Source: CAYGTK01 sp964352775 (GTDB lineage: Bacteria > Bacteroidota > Bacteroidia > Chitinophagales > CAIOSU01). From it: a DNA stretch of 18,445 bases. Both the position numbers and the translations under genes were made by a program. Below the pieces are notes generated by a model that made no database searches, was not told the origin of the DNA, and saw only the letters and a program-made list of their open reading frames with translations. Positions 7,969-14,852 of the stretch are shown here, in pieces (within the stretch, counting starts at the first letter, position 1; each line of letters opens with the position of its first letter). The stretch spans positions 1 to 18,445 of the forward strand of contig CAYGTK010000064.1 of assembly GCA_964352775.1 (NCBI GenBank), read 5' to 3'.

Positions 7969-8398
7969 CGGTATCAAAAGGCTCAAAAAAGCGAACTACC
8001 CGTTCTATCATATAACCAAAGGCGGCCCATAGCGGAAAATAATCGAGCCTGATGTAGCCCATGATGTGCCAGCCTGTGTGGTATTCCCATGGACAACTGC
8101 CTGTAAATAGATCTAACAAGCCACCTGTAATGAACTCTACTAACAGTATCCCAACGCCATAGAAAGCCGCCCGTAATAGCATAGGCCAATTACCAATGTA
8201 TCGCAGCATGATAGGGAAGGCAATGCCTGCTATGCCATAAATGGGGAACATCCAGATGTACGATTTGCCTTGCAAGCGGTAGTGCTCTACATGGCCTGCT
8301 TGTAGCATGTCTATCATATCTACAATTGCGGTGAAGAATATCTCGGTGGTGATACCCAAACAACCAAAGGCAAGAAAGAGGAACAGTGGTTTTTTCAT
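7958..8398 (-). CDS. CmpB-type (putative ABC transporter type IV) small membrane protein
   Basis: The 146-residue protein has four hydrophobic segments (about 5-22, 48-66, 74-98 and 115-137). It carries the conserved motifs GKSYIWMFPIYG (44-55), E-x-x-x-G-x-x-x-D around residue 90, CPWEYH near 101 and IRLDYFPLWAAFG near 116. This pattern fits the Pfam family named putative ABC-transporter type IV (CmpB-like), also seen in the eukaryotic TMEM229 proteins. The function is not established, and the ABC name is historical: no ATPase gene is nearby. It follows mnmD by 54 bases on the same strand and is probably the last gene of the rhomboid-mnmD transcript. Confidence 0.65.
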   Translation of the reverse strand: MKKPLFLFLAFGCLGITTEIFFTAIVDMIDMLQAGHVEHYRLQGKSYIWMFPIYGIAGIAFPIMLRYIGNWPMLLRAAFYGVGILLVEFITGGLLDLFTGSCPWEYHTGWHIMGYIRLDYFPLWAAFGYMIERVVRFFEPFDTATR

Positions 8399-8452
8399 GT
8401 TGGTTGAAAAGGAGCTTCTTATGCTTCCCTATCTTCCAACTAAGTTAGCCAA

Positions 8453-9115
8453 TTACACTTTTGTAGCTCTAGTCATCTCGCGTTTTCCCGGTGGGCCAGA
8501 TAGTGCTTCTTGTTTAAAGCCTGCAGCGCGTAGGTCGCGTTTTACTTGTCCTTTTGCACAGTAGGTTACTAGTATTGCGCCTGGGTTCATGCTATCATGT
8601 AGGGCTTTAAATATTTCAATAGTCCACAATTCAGGCTGGGCATCTGGAGCAAAAGCATCAAAATACACCACATCTATACCTAAAGGGAATTGCAGCTTTT
8701 CAATAGATCGCTGGGCTTTGTATAAGGTGAAGCGACTATCTATCTTATTGTCTACGTCCCATTTTGCTTCATGCATCTTGGTGAATACATCACCGTGCTG
8801 TTCGGCCTTTAGTTGCTTTAGATAATTGAATTGGCCTACTTCTAATAAGTCTACTGGATATTGCTCAATACCGTAGTAGTTCACCTTGGTATCAGGTAGG
8901 TGAAGCCAAGTTAAAATAGCATTCAGTCCTGTCCCGAAGCCTATCTCTAGTATGTTCAGTTCTTCTTTATCTGTAGCAGCTATTTTCGCACCATGTTCTA
9001 TAAAAATGTGCATCGACTCTTGAATGGCCCCATGCACGCTGTGGTAGTGCTCGCCCAATTCTTCTACGAATAGTGTGTGCGATCCGTCTTTAGTTATCCT
9101 CAGTTCTCTTTTCAT
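8453..9115 (-). CDS. mnmD: tRNA (5-methylaminomethyl-2-thiouridine)(34)-methyltransferase MnmD
   Basis: The 220-residue product corresponds to the methyltransferase half of E. coli MnmC. It has the start Y-H-S-x-H-G-A-I-Q-E-S (24-34), the AdoMet loop LEIGFGTGLNAILT (56-69), YGIEQYP (80-86), YFDAFAPDAQPELW (151-164) and TYCAKGQVKRDL (184-195), ending with SGPPGKREMTRA. It methylates aminomethyl-uridine at the wobble position of certain tRNAs. No FAD-dependent oxidase domain is attached, as is normal for stand-alone MnmD in Bacteroidota and Gram-positive bacteria. The gene overlaps the end of the rhomboid gene by 26 bases, so translation of the two is probably coupled. Confidence 0.9.
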   Translation of the reverse strand: MKRELRITKDGSHTLFVEELGEHYHSVHGAIQESMHIFIEHGAKIAATDKEELNILEIGFGTGLNAILTWLHLPDTKVNYYGIEQYPVDLLEVGQFNYLKQLKAEQHGDVFTKMHEAKWDVDNKIDSRFTLYKAQRSIEKLQFPLGIDVVYFDAFAPDAQPELWTIEIFKALHDSMNPGAILVTYCAKGQVKRDLRAAGFKQEALSGPPGKREMTRATKV

Positions 9116-9764
9116 CCAGAATAATTGTTGTGCCGGGTCGGTTGTATTGGTATTTAAAGTCGTCCGTTATCTCTTCATTCATAATGCTGATGTTTGGTTT
9201 TTTTGGCTTGTCGGTATTTCGCAATACATAAGCTAGGGCCATACCTATTAATGCCCCAAAAAGGTGCGACTCCCAACTAATACCAGGCTGACCAGGTAGC
9301 ACCCCCAAAAAGATACCGCCATATAAGGTGAGCACCACTAATGAGATAACTAGTGAACTGATGTCGTTACGGAACAAACCGCTAAAGAATAAGAACGCGG
9401 CCAAACCGAACACCACACCGCTTGCCCCAATATGGTAGGCATACGATGTGCTGAAATACCAAACCAAAACACCCGTAAACAAGTAAGTACAAGCATAAAC
9501 GAACTTAGCAGTAGTGGGGTGCATAATAAATATCAATGTGCCCAGTATCAGCAGTGCCCCAGAGTTATTACCCAAGTGCATCCATCCGCCATGAATAAGC
9601 GGGGCAGTTAAAATACCTATCAAGCCCTCTTTACTGCCAGGGTAGATGCCTAACGTGGTGAAGTCTAAATCAAAAATTTGACTAATAATTGCTATTAGCC
9701 ACAGCACGGCTACAAACCAAAAGGCTTTCAGAAAACTGCGTATTATGGAGTTCTTTTCCGTCAT
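9090..9764 (-). CDS. Rhomboid-family intramembrane serine protease
   Basis: Counting from the ATG at 9764 (224 residues), the protein has about six membrane helices and the complete rhomboid signature: HGGWMHLGNN (oxyanion HxxxN region, residues 58-67), HIGASGVVFG with the catalytic serine at 115, and WESHLFGALIG with the catalytic histidine at 167. Such enzymes cleave membrane-protein helices; substrates are unknown here. A polar tail of ~35 residues follows the last helix. The frame stays open to a GTG at 9803, which would add 13 residues. I prefer the ATG because the hydrophobic helix begins soon after it and because the longer form would leave little room beside the divergent LpoB promoter. 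The gene heads a likely operon with mnmD and the CmpB-type gene. Confidence 0.85.
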   Translation of the reverse strand: MTEKNSIIRSFLKAFWFVAVLWLIAIISQIFDLDFTTLGIYPGSKEGLIGILTAPLIHGGWMHLGNNSGALLILGTLIFIMHPTTAKFVYACTYLFTGVLVWYFSTSYAYHIGASGVVFGLAAFLFFSGLFRNDISSLVISLVVLTLYGGIFLGVLPGQPGISWESHLFGALIGMALAYVLRNTDKPKKPNISIMNEEITDDFKYQYNRPGTTIILDEKRTEDN

Positions 9765-9806
9765 CGTTATCCAAATAATAGACTTTTTGGCAGTATAGTT
9801 CACGCT

Positions 9807-9836
9807 TTTGCACTATTGCTGCTTTTACTAACTTTG
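9807..9836 (+). promoter_or_regulatory. Bacteroidota-type promoter of the LpoB-like gene
   Basis: TTTG (9807-9810), 18 bases, then TAACTTTG (9829-9836) match the -33 TTTG and -7 TAnnTTTG elements. The ATG lies 50 bases after the -7 box, giving a leader of about 43 bases. Confidence 0.6.
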
Positions 9837-9886
9837 AGGCGTATAGCGCAAATACTATACCTAATATCGCCAAAACTTAATGCCTT

Positions 9887-10477
9887 ATGAGAAGTGTTGT
9901 TTACTCTTTAGTTGTTGCATGCTCCATTATATTGTTCACTGACTGTAATCGCCGTACAGTAGAGCGAGTAGATCCGGATGAAACTATTGACCTGAGCGGA
10001 AGGTGGAACGATACCGATAGCCGATTGGTAGCCGAAGAAATGGTTAAAGATGCATTGGGCCGCCCTTGGTTAGTGAATTTCACCACCGAGAATGCAGGTA
10101 AGCCACCTCGCATGATAGTAGGTACGGTGTACAACAAAAGCCACGAGCACATTACTTCAGAAACTTTTGTGAAGGACTTAGAGCGCGAATTGCTAAACAG
10201 TGGCCGAGTTAAACTAGCCCAAAGCAAAGAGATGCGCGACGAACTTCGCGAAGAACGCGACGACCAAAACAACTTCTCGAGCAAAGAGACTGCTAAGAAG
10301 TGGGGTAAAGAGCTGGCAGCAGATTTCATGCTACAAGGCACTATTAACAGCATAGTAGACAGCTACAAAAAAGAGAAAGTAGTTAGCTACCAAATAGACC
10401 TTGAGCTAACCGACCTAGAAACCAACGAAACTGTTTGGATAGGCCAAAAGAAGATCAAGAAGTATATTGAGAATTAG
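9887..10477 (+). CDS. LpoB-like penicillin-binding-protein activator, putative lipoprotein
   Basis: The 196-residue product begins with a hydrophobic signal segment (residues 4-18) and then ERVDPDETIDLSGRWNDTDSRLVAEEM. This is typical of the Bacteroidota proteins annotated as penicillin-binding-protein activator LpoB: a conserved D-L-S-G-R-W-N-D-T-D-S start, a T-V-Y-N-K-S strand and a C-terminal ADFMLQGTINSI plus L-T-D-L-E-T-N-E-x-V-W. In E. coli, LpoB is an outer-membrane lipoprotein that stimulates PBP1B; whether the Bacteroidota homologue does the same is inference. The lipobox is poor: F-T-D-C places Asp before Cys20, while V-V-A-C at Cys12 matches the motif but leaves a very short hydrophobic region. 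Lipidation is therefore likely but unproven. Confidence 0.75.
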   Translation: MRSVVYSLVVACSIILFTDCNRRTVERVDPDETIDLSGRWNDTDSRLVAEEMVKDALGRPWLVNFTTENAGKPPRMIVGTVYNKSHEHITSETFVKDLERELLNSGRVKLAQSKEMRDELREERDDQNNFSSKETAKKWGKELAADFMLQGTINSIVDSYKKEKVVSYQIDLELTDLETNETVWIGQKKIKKYIEN

Positions 10478-10509
10478 GGCTTAGTCTCAATTCCTGAATC
10501 AGCGCTGGT

Positions 10510-10538
10510 CACATTGAGCGCGAAGCAGTCGAAATGTG
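10510..10538. repeat. Small intergenic palindrome between lpoB-like gene and the R-M system
   Basis: CACATT (10510-10515) and AATGTG (10533-10538) are inverted copies flanking a segment with GAGCG and GTCGA. The whole resembles short palindromic elements of the type CACATTGAGCG...GTCGAAATGTG that I have seen repeatedly between genes of Bacteroidota. Only one copy lies in this window, so its repeat nature cannot be confirmed from here. Confidence 0.4.
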
Positions 10539-10568
10539 GAGTGCTGTAGGTGAGTGATTGGTTAGGGC

Positions 10569-10576
10569 TAACTTTG
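10569..10576 (+). promoter_or_regulatory. Candidate -7 element of the restriction-modification operon
   Basis: TAACTTTG matches TAnnTTTG exactly and lies 34 bases before the methyltransferase ATG at 10611. No clear TTG box is present at the normal upstream distance, so the match is partial. Confidence 0.45.
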
Positions 10577-10610
10577 AAAACTTAAAACCAACATTTAGTA
10601 TCTTTAGAGG

Positions 10611-11645
10611 ATGACCTACTGGGAAGAAATAAATGATAAGTTAAGACCTAGGATTGACACTAATCTAGATAAAACTGTAGTTGATCTGTTTGCTGGATGC
10701 GGTGGATTGTCTCTTGGATTTGAAGCTAATGGATTTAAAACTGTAGGCTATGAGATGGATGAAAGAGCTTGTGCAACATACAGTAAAAATCTTTTGGGTG
10801 AATGTATTCACGAAAAATTGTCATGCGAGTCAGAATATCCTAAAGCCGATATTGTAATAGGTGGCCCACCTTGTCAACCTTTTAGTGTTGGAGGTAAGCA
10901 ACTAGGGTTAGAAGACTCTAGAGACGGCTTTCCAATATTTATTTCAGCGGTCAAAAAACTTAATCCCGAAGTATTACTTTTTGAGAATGTGAGGGGAATG
11001 CTTTACAAGAATAAATGGTATTTAAAAGAGGTTATTGAGAGACTAGAAAGTCTGGGATACCATATCCAGTATTCGCTTCTTAATGCCTTGAACTATGAGG
11101 TTCCTCAGAACAGGGAACGAGTGATCGTGATTGGTTCGAAAAATCGAATGAACTTTCCAAAAAAAATAAACCGAAGAGTCACTGCTGGAGAAGCACTTGG
11201 TAACCTTGCATTTCAGTTTGATGACAATTCAAAATTCTTTACCAAATCAATGGATACATACGTTGCCAAGTATGAGAAAGCATCAAAGTGTGTTAATCCG
11301 AGGGATCTTTACCTAGACAGGCCTGCGAGAACACTAACATGTAGAAATTTAGCAGGTGCAACAGGCGACATGCACAGGGTTAGACTTAAAGATGGAAGAA
11401 GGAGAAGAGTAACAGTAAGAGAAGCAGCAAGACTTCAAAGTTTTCCTGATTGGTTTGAATTTGTAGGAAACGAAACACAACAATATAATCAAATCGGAAA
11501 TGCTGTAGCTCCGTATTTCGCTTATCATTTGGCAAGAAAAATAAAACAACATTTAACTGGTGATCCTTCAGATAACGATTACTCTATCTCTGAAGATAAC
11601 CAATTAGCGCTATTCGAGAATGAAAGAATATATCAACCCAGATAA
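10611..11645 (+). CDS. Type II DNA cytosine-5 methyltransferase
   Basis: All core motifs of the C5 family are visible in the 344-residue product: motif I VDLFAGCGGLSLGFE (24-38), motif IV GGPPCQPFS (84-92) with the catalytic Cys88, motif VI ENV (125-127), motif VIII QNRERV (166-171), RPARTLTCR (237-245), motif IX RRVTVREAARLQSFP (265-279) and motif X QIGNAVAP (294-301). The region between motif VIII and RPARTL, about 65 residues, is the target recognition domain and is short. The enzyme transfers a methyl group to carbon 5 of cytosine in its DNA site, protecting the host from the following endonuclease, whose gene overlaps its 3' end by 26 bases. The region is AT-rich (19 G/C in the 60 bases from 11221, against 33 in those from 4861), suggesting horizontal acquisition. 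Confidence 0.93.
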   Translation: MTYWEEINDKLRPRIDTNLDKTVVDLFAGCGGLSLGFEANGFKTVGYEMDERACATYSKNLLGECIHEKLSCESEYPKADIVIGGPPCQPFSVGGKQLGLEDSRDGFPIFISAVKKLNPEVLLFENVRGMLYKNKWYLKEVIERLESLGYHIQYSLLNALNYEVPQNRERVIVIGSKNRMNFPKKINRRVTAGEALGNLAFQFDDNSKFFTKSMDTYVAKYEKASKCVNPRDLYLDRPARTLTCRNLAGATGDMHRVRLKDGRRRRVTVREAARLQSFPDWFEFVGNETQQYNQIGNAVAPYFAYHLARKIKQHLTGDPSDNDYSISEDNQLALFENERIYQPR

Positions 11646-12657
11646 GTCAAAAACATTCAAGAAAAAGACAAAAAGTGTTAAAAAACTAATTAATACGACG
11701 CTTTACATTCTTGAACAGTTTGGAATCCCAATGGATTCCACTTCAAGAAGGCTGGAAAAAATGGCAATAGCATTTCTCGCTTGTGGGGATATTAAAAAGC
11801 TATCAGAAATTGAAAATGCGAAAGATCTTGACCATGACTATTCTCTTAAGTCTAGAGATATTATAGAGTACGTTAACAAGCACTTTAAAGAGGATATTAG
11901 CAGGGGTTCATATGATGATATTAGAAGAAAAGATTTAAAACTATTGACTGTTGCTGGAATCGTGCTACAATCAAGCCCAAGTTCAGCAACGAATGATTCC
12001 ACACGTGGGTATGGAATAAACCCATTTTATGCAAATCTTCTTAGGACTTTTGGTGCTACAANNNNNNNNNNTGCTACAAACTGGGAGAAGTTAGTAGAAG
12101 AAGAACTTAAAAACGTTGAGCTACTAAACCAAAAATTAAAAAGACTTCGTGACCTTGATAAAGTTGATGTGTATTTACCATCAGGTGCGCAACTCGTTTT
12201 TTCTTCTGGTGTACACAATGATTTACAAAAGGCCATAATCGAAGACTTTTTACCAAGATATGGTCATGGCGCTGATGTCCTGTACGTTGGTGATACTTCA
12301 AACAAGTATCTTCATTTAGATAGTGAAAAACTTAAAGAGCTAAGCTTTTTTGACATTTCTCATGAAGAACTACCTGATGTAATTGCATATTCTAAATCTA
12401 AGAATTGGCTTTATCTTATTGAGGCGGTACACTCTTCTGGACCGATCAGTGAGTTGAGATTAATTCAACTACAAAAGCTCACTAAAGATTGTAAGGCAGA
12501 TTTTGTTTATATAACAGCGTTTTTGGACAGAACTAAGTTTAGGCAATTCCTTTCTGAAATAGCTTGGGAAACAGAGGTGTGGATTGCTGATAACCCAGAT
12601 CATCTCGTGCATTTTAATGGAGACAAATTTTTAGGTCCTTATACAGAAGAGGGATAG
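11620..12657 (+). CDS. BsuBI/PstI-family type II restriction endonuclease (contains an N gap)
   Basis: The C-terminal half has the hallmarks of the BsuBI/PstI family: LPDVIAY (251-257), then W-L-Y-L-I-E-A-V-H-S-S-G-P-I (263-276), then K-A-D-F-V-Y-I-T-A-F, and L-S-E-I-A-W-E-T-E-V-W-I-A followed by PDHLVHFNGDKFLGP near the end. Asp253 and Glu268 are the likely metal-binding acids of the PD-(D/E)xK-like nuclease core. BsuBI and PstI cut CTGCAG; the site of this enzyme is not readable from sequence. The frame counts 345 codons, four of them unknown because of ten N. If the gap is false, the protein is 339 residues, near the 316-326 of the known members. The start overlaps the methyltransferase gene, so the nuclease is probably made only after the protecting enzyme. 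No controller gene is present. Confidence 0.9.
   Translation: MKEYINPDKSKTFKKKTKSVKKLINTTLYILEQFGIPMDSTSRRLEKMAIAFLACGDIKKLSEIENAKDLDHDYSLKSRDIIEYVNKHFKEDISRGSYDDIRRKDLKLLTVAGIVLQSSPSSATNDSTRGYGINPFYANLLRTFGATXXXXATNWEKLVEEELKNVELLNQKLKRLRDLDKVDVYLPSGAQLVFSSGVHNDLQKAIIEDFLPRYGHGADVLYVGDTSNKYLHLDSEKLKELSFFDISHEELPDVIAYSKSKNWLYLIEAVHSSGPISELRLIQLQKLTKDCKADFVYITAFLDRTKFRQFLSEIAWETEVWIADNPDHLVHFNGDKFLGPYTEEG
12062..12071. other. Assembly gap of ten N flanked by an 8-bp direct duplication
   Basis: TGCTACAA occurs immediately before (12054-12061) and immediately after (12072-12079) the N run. Collapsing one copy and the ten N removes 18 bases, leaves the endonuclease frame intact and gives FGATNWEKL. 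This pattern is expected when two contig ends that truly overlap are joined with a default gap. Confidence 0.75.
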
Positions 12658-12676
12658 TATCCTATCCTATCCTATC
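12658..12676. repeat. TATCC pentanucleotide tandem repeat
   Basis: Three full TATCC units and a fourth TATC begin directly after the endonuclease stop codon (TAG 12655-12657). The preceding GGATA forms a small palindrome with the first unit. It lies outside the coding frame, so copy-number change would not shift a protein. Confidence 0.6.
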
Positions 12677-12718
12677 GGTGACTTTAGCTTGCTAGATTAT
12701 TGAAATCTCAACAGAACC

Positions 12719-13123
12719 GTGACAATAACAAAAACACTACCCACCCAAGAAGAAACCCGCCACCTATACAACGATGCAGGCTGGTCGGCTTATACTAAGG
12801 ATATGCCAAGGCTTATGGCTGCATTGGGACACTCTCAAGATGTAATATGCGCTAGAGAAGATGGGCAACTAGTTGGTTTGGTCCGTTCTGTGGGCGATGG
12901 GCATACAATACTATACGTGCAAGATATTCTGGTACTGAAAAGCCATCAGCAGCAGGGGGTAGGTAGGTTATTATTAACTGCTTTGCTTGATAAATATCCC
13001 CAAGTAAGGCAAACCGTATTAATAACCGATAAGAGTGCTGCTACCGATGCTTTTTACCGTAAGCTAGGCTTTGTACTTAGCGAGGAGCATAATATTGGCT
13101 GCTACACCTATATGCGGAAATAA
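12719..13123 (+). CDS. GNAT-family N-acetyltransferase
   Basis: The 134-residue product has the GNAT fold signature: strand 4 VQDILVLKSHQQQGVGRLLL, where QQQGVG (77-82) is the acetyl-CoA pyrophosphate-binding Q/R-x-x-G-x-G/A loop, then a helix, VLITDKSAATDAFYRKLGFV as the motif B region, and a final YMRK strand. Such enzymes transfer an acetyl group from acetyl-CoA to an amine; the substrate cannot be told from sequence. The start is GTG at 12719, chosen because the conserved N-terminal strand (MTITKTLPTQEE) begins there and no ATG lies further upstream in frame. The gene returns to the G+C-richer codon use of the region before the restriction-modification system. It converges with the DUF4476 gene. 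Confidence 0.85.
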   Translation: MTITKTLPTQEETRHLYNDAGWSAYTKDMPRLMAALGHSQDVICAREDGQLVGLVRSVGDGHTILYVQDILVLKSHQQQGVGRLLLTALLDKYPQVRQTVLITDKSAATDAFYRKLGFVLSEEHNIGCYTYMRK

Positions 13124-13153
13124 AAAACCCCCTCGCTTGGAAAACCGAGAGGG
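13122..13153 (-). terminator. Rho-independent terminator of the DUF4476 gene
   Basis: Read on the minus strand, CCCT pairs with AGGG and CTCGG pairs with CCAAG around a TTTT loop, with a two-base bulge on one side, followed by six T (complement of 13122-13127). It lies about 45 bases past the stop at 13196 and directly abuts the convergent GNAT stop codon, so it may serve both directions. Confidence 0.75.
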
Positions 13154-13195
13154 CCGTTTAAAAGCGCCGTCTAAAACGCTTATTAAAGCTTCCTG

Positions 13196-13975
13196 TTAGC
13201 TGTAGATGTAGTTCTCTAGCCTGCGTATGCTGCTTTCAAAGCTGAAGGCATCGTATACCAAGTAGTAGTTCTGTTGATCGATAGTTTGACCGAAGGCCAA
13301 CTGGGCGATCTCTAACCTAGTACTCTCAAAGTTGAATAATTGTAGTAGGGCTCTTATCTGCTCGCTGCTGAACAAGTTGTTCGCTATTGCATTAGCTGCT
13401 ATTTGGCGCTTAGTGCTATCGAATGAACGATTGGCTATAGTATTCAACAACAAGTCGAAATCAGCTGGGTGCATGTGCTGGTATACCGGCTGGGCAGGTA
13501 TAACTGGTTGCTGCACTACTGGTGTTGCACAGTATCCTACAGGCGTTTGTCCGTAGCCGTGCTGTAAGGTTCTACCTACCGCGTGGCGAACTGGCACCGC
13601 TTGTCCGTATCCAGCAAGAGCTACCCGATGGTTAGCTTGCAAAGTTCCGCGGTTTACCACAGTACCCACTCTAAAGCCATGTACCACATTTACTGGGCCG
13701 TTGTAGATAATGGTTCTGGCTACATTAGGGTTGTGACCGTAACCTCTATGCTGGTTTGTTCTCACAGCCACTACTTTTAAGTTGTGCTGCCCAGGGTTTA
13801 GGTTTACTAATCGGTGTTGCGGGGCAATTCCGCCGTGGCGTACGCCGTTAACGTATACCTCTACGGGTTGATTGTTGTGCGCTTGCACCGTTAAAACTGT
13901 CCGCTCATGAGCTGCCTGTACCTCGTACAAAGCTATGGCGGTTATCAGTGTTACAAAGAGTAGAATTCGTTTCAT
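13196..13975 (-). CDS. Exported protein with PEGA-like N-terminus and DUF4476 domain
   Basis: The 259-residue product starts with a signal peptide (MKRILLFVTLITAIALYEVQA). Residues ~25-72 (VEVYVNGVRHGG, LVNLNPGQHNLKVVAV) resemble a PEGA-like surface domain. A His/Gly/Val-rich low-complexity linker spans ~75-165 (GYGQ and QPV motifs). Residues 167-257 (M-H-P-A-D-F-D-L-L-L-N, STKRQIAANAI, LLQLFNFESTRLEIAQLAF, FSFESSIRRLENYI) match the DUF4476 pattern, a helical domain with two F-x-F-E-S repeats, common in Bacteroidota and of unknown function. The protein is probably periplasmic or surface-located. GGAGG lies five bases before the ATG, a strong ribosome site that is unusual in this phylum, and a sigma-54-like site lies upstream. 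Confidence 0.8.
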   Translation of the reverse strand: MKRILLFVTLITAIALYEVQAAHERTVLTVQAHNNQPVEVYVNGVRHGGIAPQHRLVNLNPGQHNLKVVAVRTNQHRGYGHNPNVARTIIYNGPVNVVHGFRVGTVVNRGTLQANHRVALAGYGQAVPVRHAVGRTLQHGYGQTPVGYCATPVVQQPVIPAQPVYQHMHPADFDLLLNTIANRSFDSTKRQIAANAIANNLFSSEQIRALLQLFNFESTRLEIAQLAFGQTIDQQNYYLVYDAFSFESSIRRLENYIYS

Positions 13976-14008
13976 AATAACCTCCGTTTTTGATTATGCT
14001 AAGTAGTA

Positions 14009-14025
14009 TTCAATTAGCGTGCCAA
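14009..14025 (-). promoter_or_regulatory. Sigma-54-like promoter upstream of the DUF4476 gene
   Basis: On the minus strand the sequence reads TTGGCACG, four bases (CTAA), then TTGAA. The sigma-54 consensus is TTGGCACG-N4-TTGC(A/T), so the -24 element is perfect and the -12 element deviates only at its C. The predicted start near 13999 would give a ~24-base leader that includes the GGAGG ribosome site before the ATG at 13975. This is a sequence match only; the C-to-A change at -12 is a real weakness. Confidence 0.4.
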
Positions 14026-14094
14026 AAATGGAAGTTGAGGTGATATTACTAAGTTTTTCTCCTGTGTTTCTAGAGTGTGTTGTACTCTGCTATT

Positions 14095-14130
14095 GGGTTT
14101 TAAGAGAAAGAGAATTTTATCTTAAAACCC
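14095..14130. repeat. Perfect 11-bp inverted repeat in the 13976-14276 intergenic region
   Basis: GGGTTTTAAGA (14095-14105) and TCTTAAAACCC (14120-14130) are exact reverse complements separated by 14 AT-rich bases. TGATTTTTAT follows on the plus strand, but no plus-strand gene ends here; the TetR gene on the minus strand stops at 14277. It could terminate that transcript or be an operator. Apart from this and the sigma-54-like site, the 301-base stretch shows nothing I can name. Confidence 0.5.
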
Positions 14131-14276
14131 TGATTTTTATGATTTGAAAAGAGACGATTGTCTTTCAGGAGGAGAAGAGGAGATAGACTAGTCAGGAAAG
14201 AATGTTGTTTCGATCTCGCATAGCTGCACCGTTACCACTTAAGGGTATTAATAGAATTTGGTGGATAAGCTCTTAG

Positions 14277-14852
14277 CTAAACTAGTAACGACAGCTGGTC
14301 GTCAATATGCTGCTGTAACTGTTCCCGCGTTTTTATTTTGTAGAATATTGCTAGTCCAAATATTACACCCAGCAGAAACTCGGCGTAGTCATCTAGCTTC
14401 TCGCGTTGCTTAATTTCTCCTAGTTCAACAGCCCTGTTAAGTACTGCCAGATAACTATCTTTCATGTTTTTGAAGTACTTATCATAAACGGCGGTTACCT
14501 GTTCGTTTTCGTTACGAATTTCTACTATGGTATTAGCCATCAGGCAGCTTTTCGGAAAAGTTTTATTCAACAAGGCATCGATCAACATGTAAAAGAATCG
14601 CCGGAACGATTCGATCCCATCCTTTTCATTCTGTATTTCCTGCAATACAGGGTCGGAAAGGGAGGTTACGTAATTATTTAGCGAGTCGACAAACAGTTGG
14701 TCCTTCGTATACTTGTTATAGATCAGTGAAGTGCTCACATCTAAGTGCTCAGCCAATTCCTGATTGGTAATAGATTTATACCCTTTTACCCAAAAATAGT
14801 GGCGGGCTTTAAGTACCAACTCATCGTAGGTACTATGTAACGTTTTCGGCAT
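14277..14852 (-). CDS. TetR/AcrR-family transcriptional regulator (downstream copy)
   Basis: The 191-residue product has a TetR-type helix-turn-helix at residues ~10-55: a helix ending KARHYFWVKGYKS, then ITNQELAEHLDVSTSLIYNKYTKDQLF. The conserved Y-N-K-Y/F-x-x-K-x-x-L stretch is present. The rest is a helical ligand-binding and dimerisation domain. Such proteins usually repress neighbouring transport, lipid or detoxification genes and release DNA on ligand binding; the ligand is unknown. Its start overlaps the end of the upstream TetR gene by 20 bases, so the two are cotranscribed and probably translationally coupled. The two proteins differ strongly in sequence, so they are not a recent duplication. 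Confidence 0.82.
   Translation of the reverse strand: MPKTLHSTYDELVLKARHYFWVKGYKSITNQELAEHLDVSTSLIYNKYTKDQLFVDSLNNYVTSLSDPVLQEIQNEKDGIESFRRFFYMLIDALLNKTFPKSCLMANTIVEIRNENEQVTAVYDKYFKNMKDSYLAVLNRAVELGEIKQREKLDDYAEFLLGVIFGLAIFYKIKTREQLQQHIDDQLSLLV

Noticed and set aside
12658..12676. TATCC tandem repeat as a phase-variation switch for the restriction enzyme
   Set aside because: The repeat begins after the stop codon, so copy changes cannot shift the nuclease frame, and it is too far from the GNAT start to set promoter spacing clearly.
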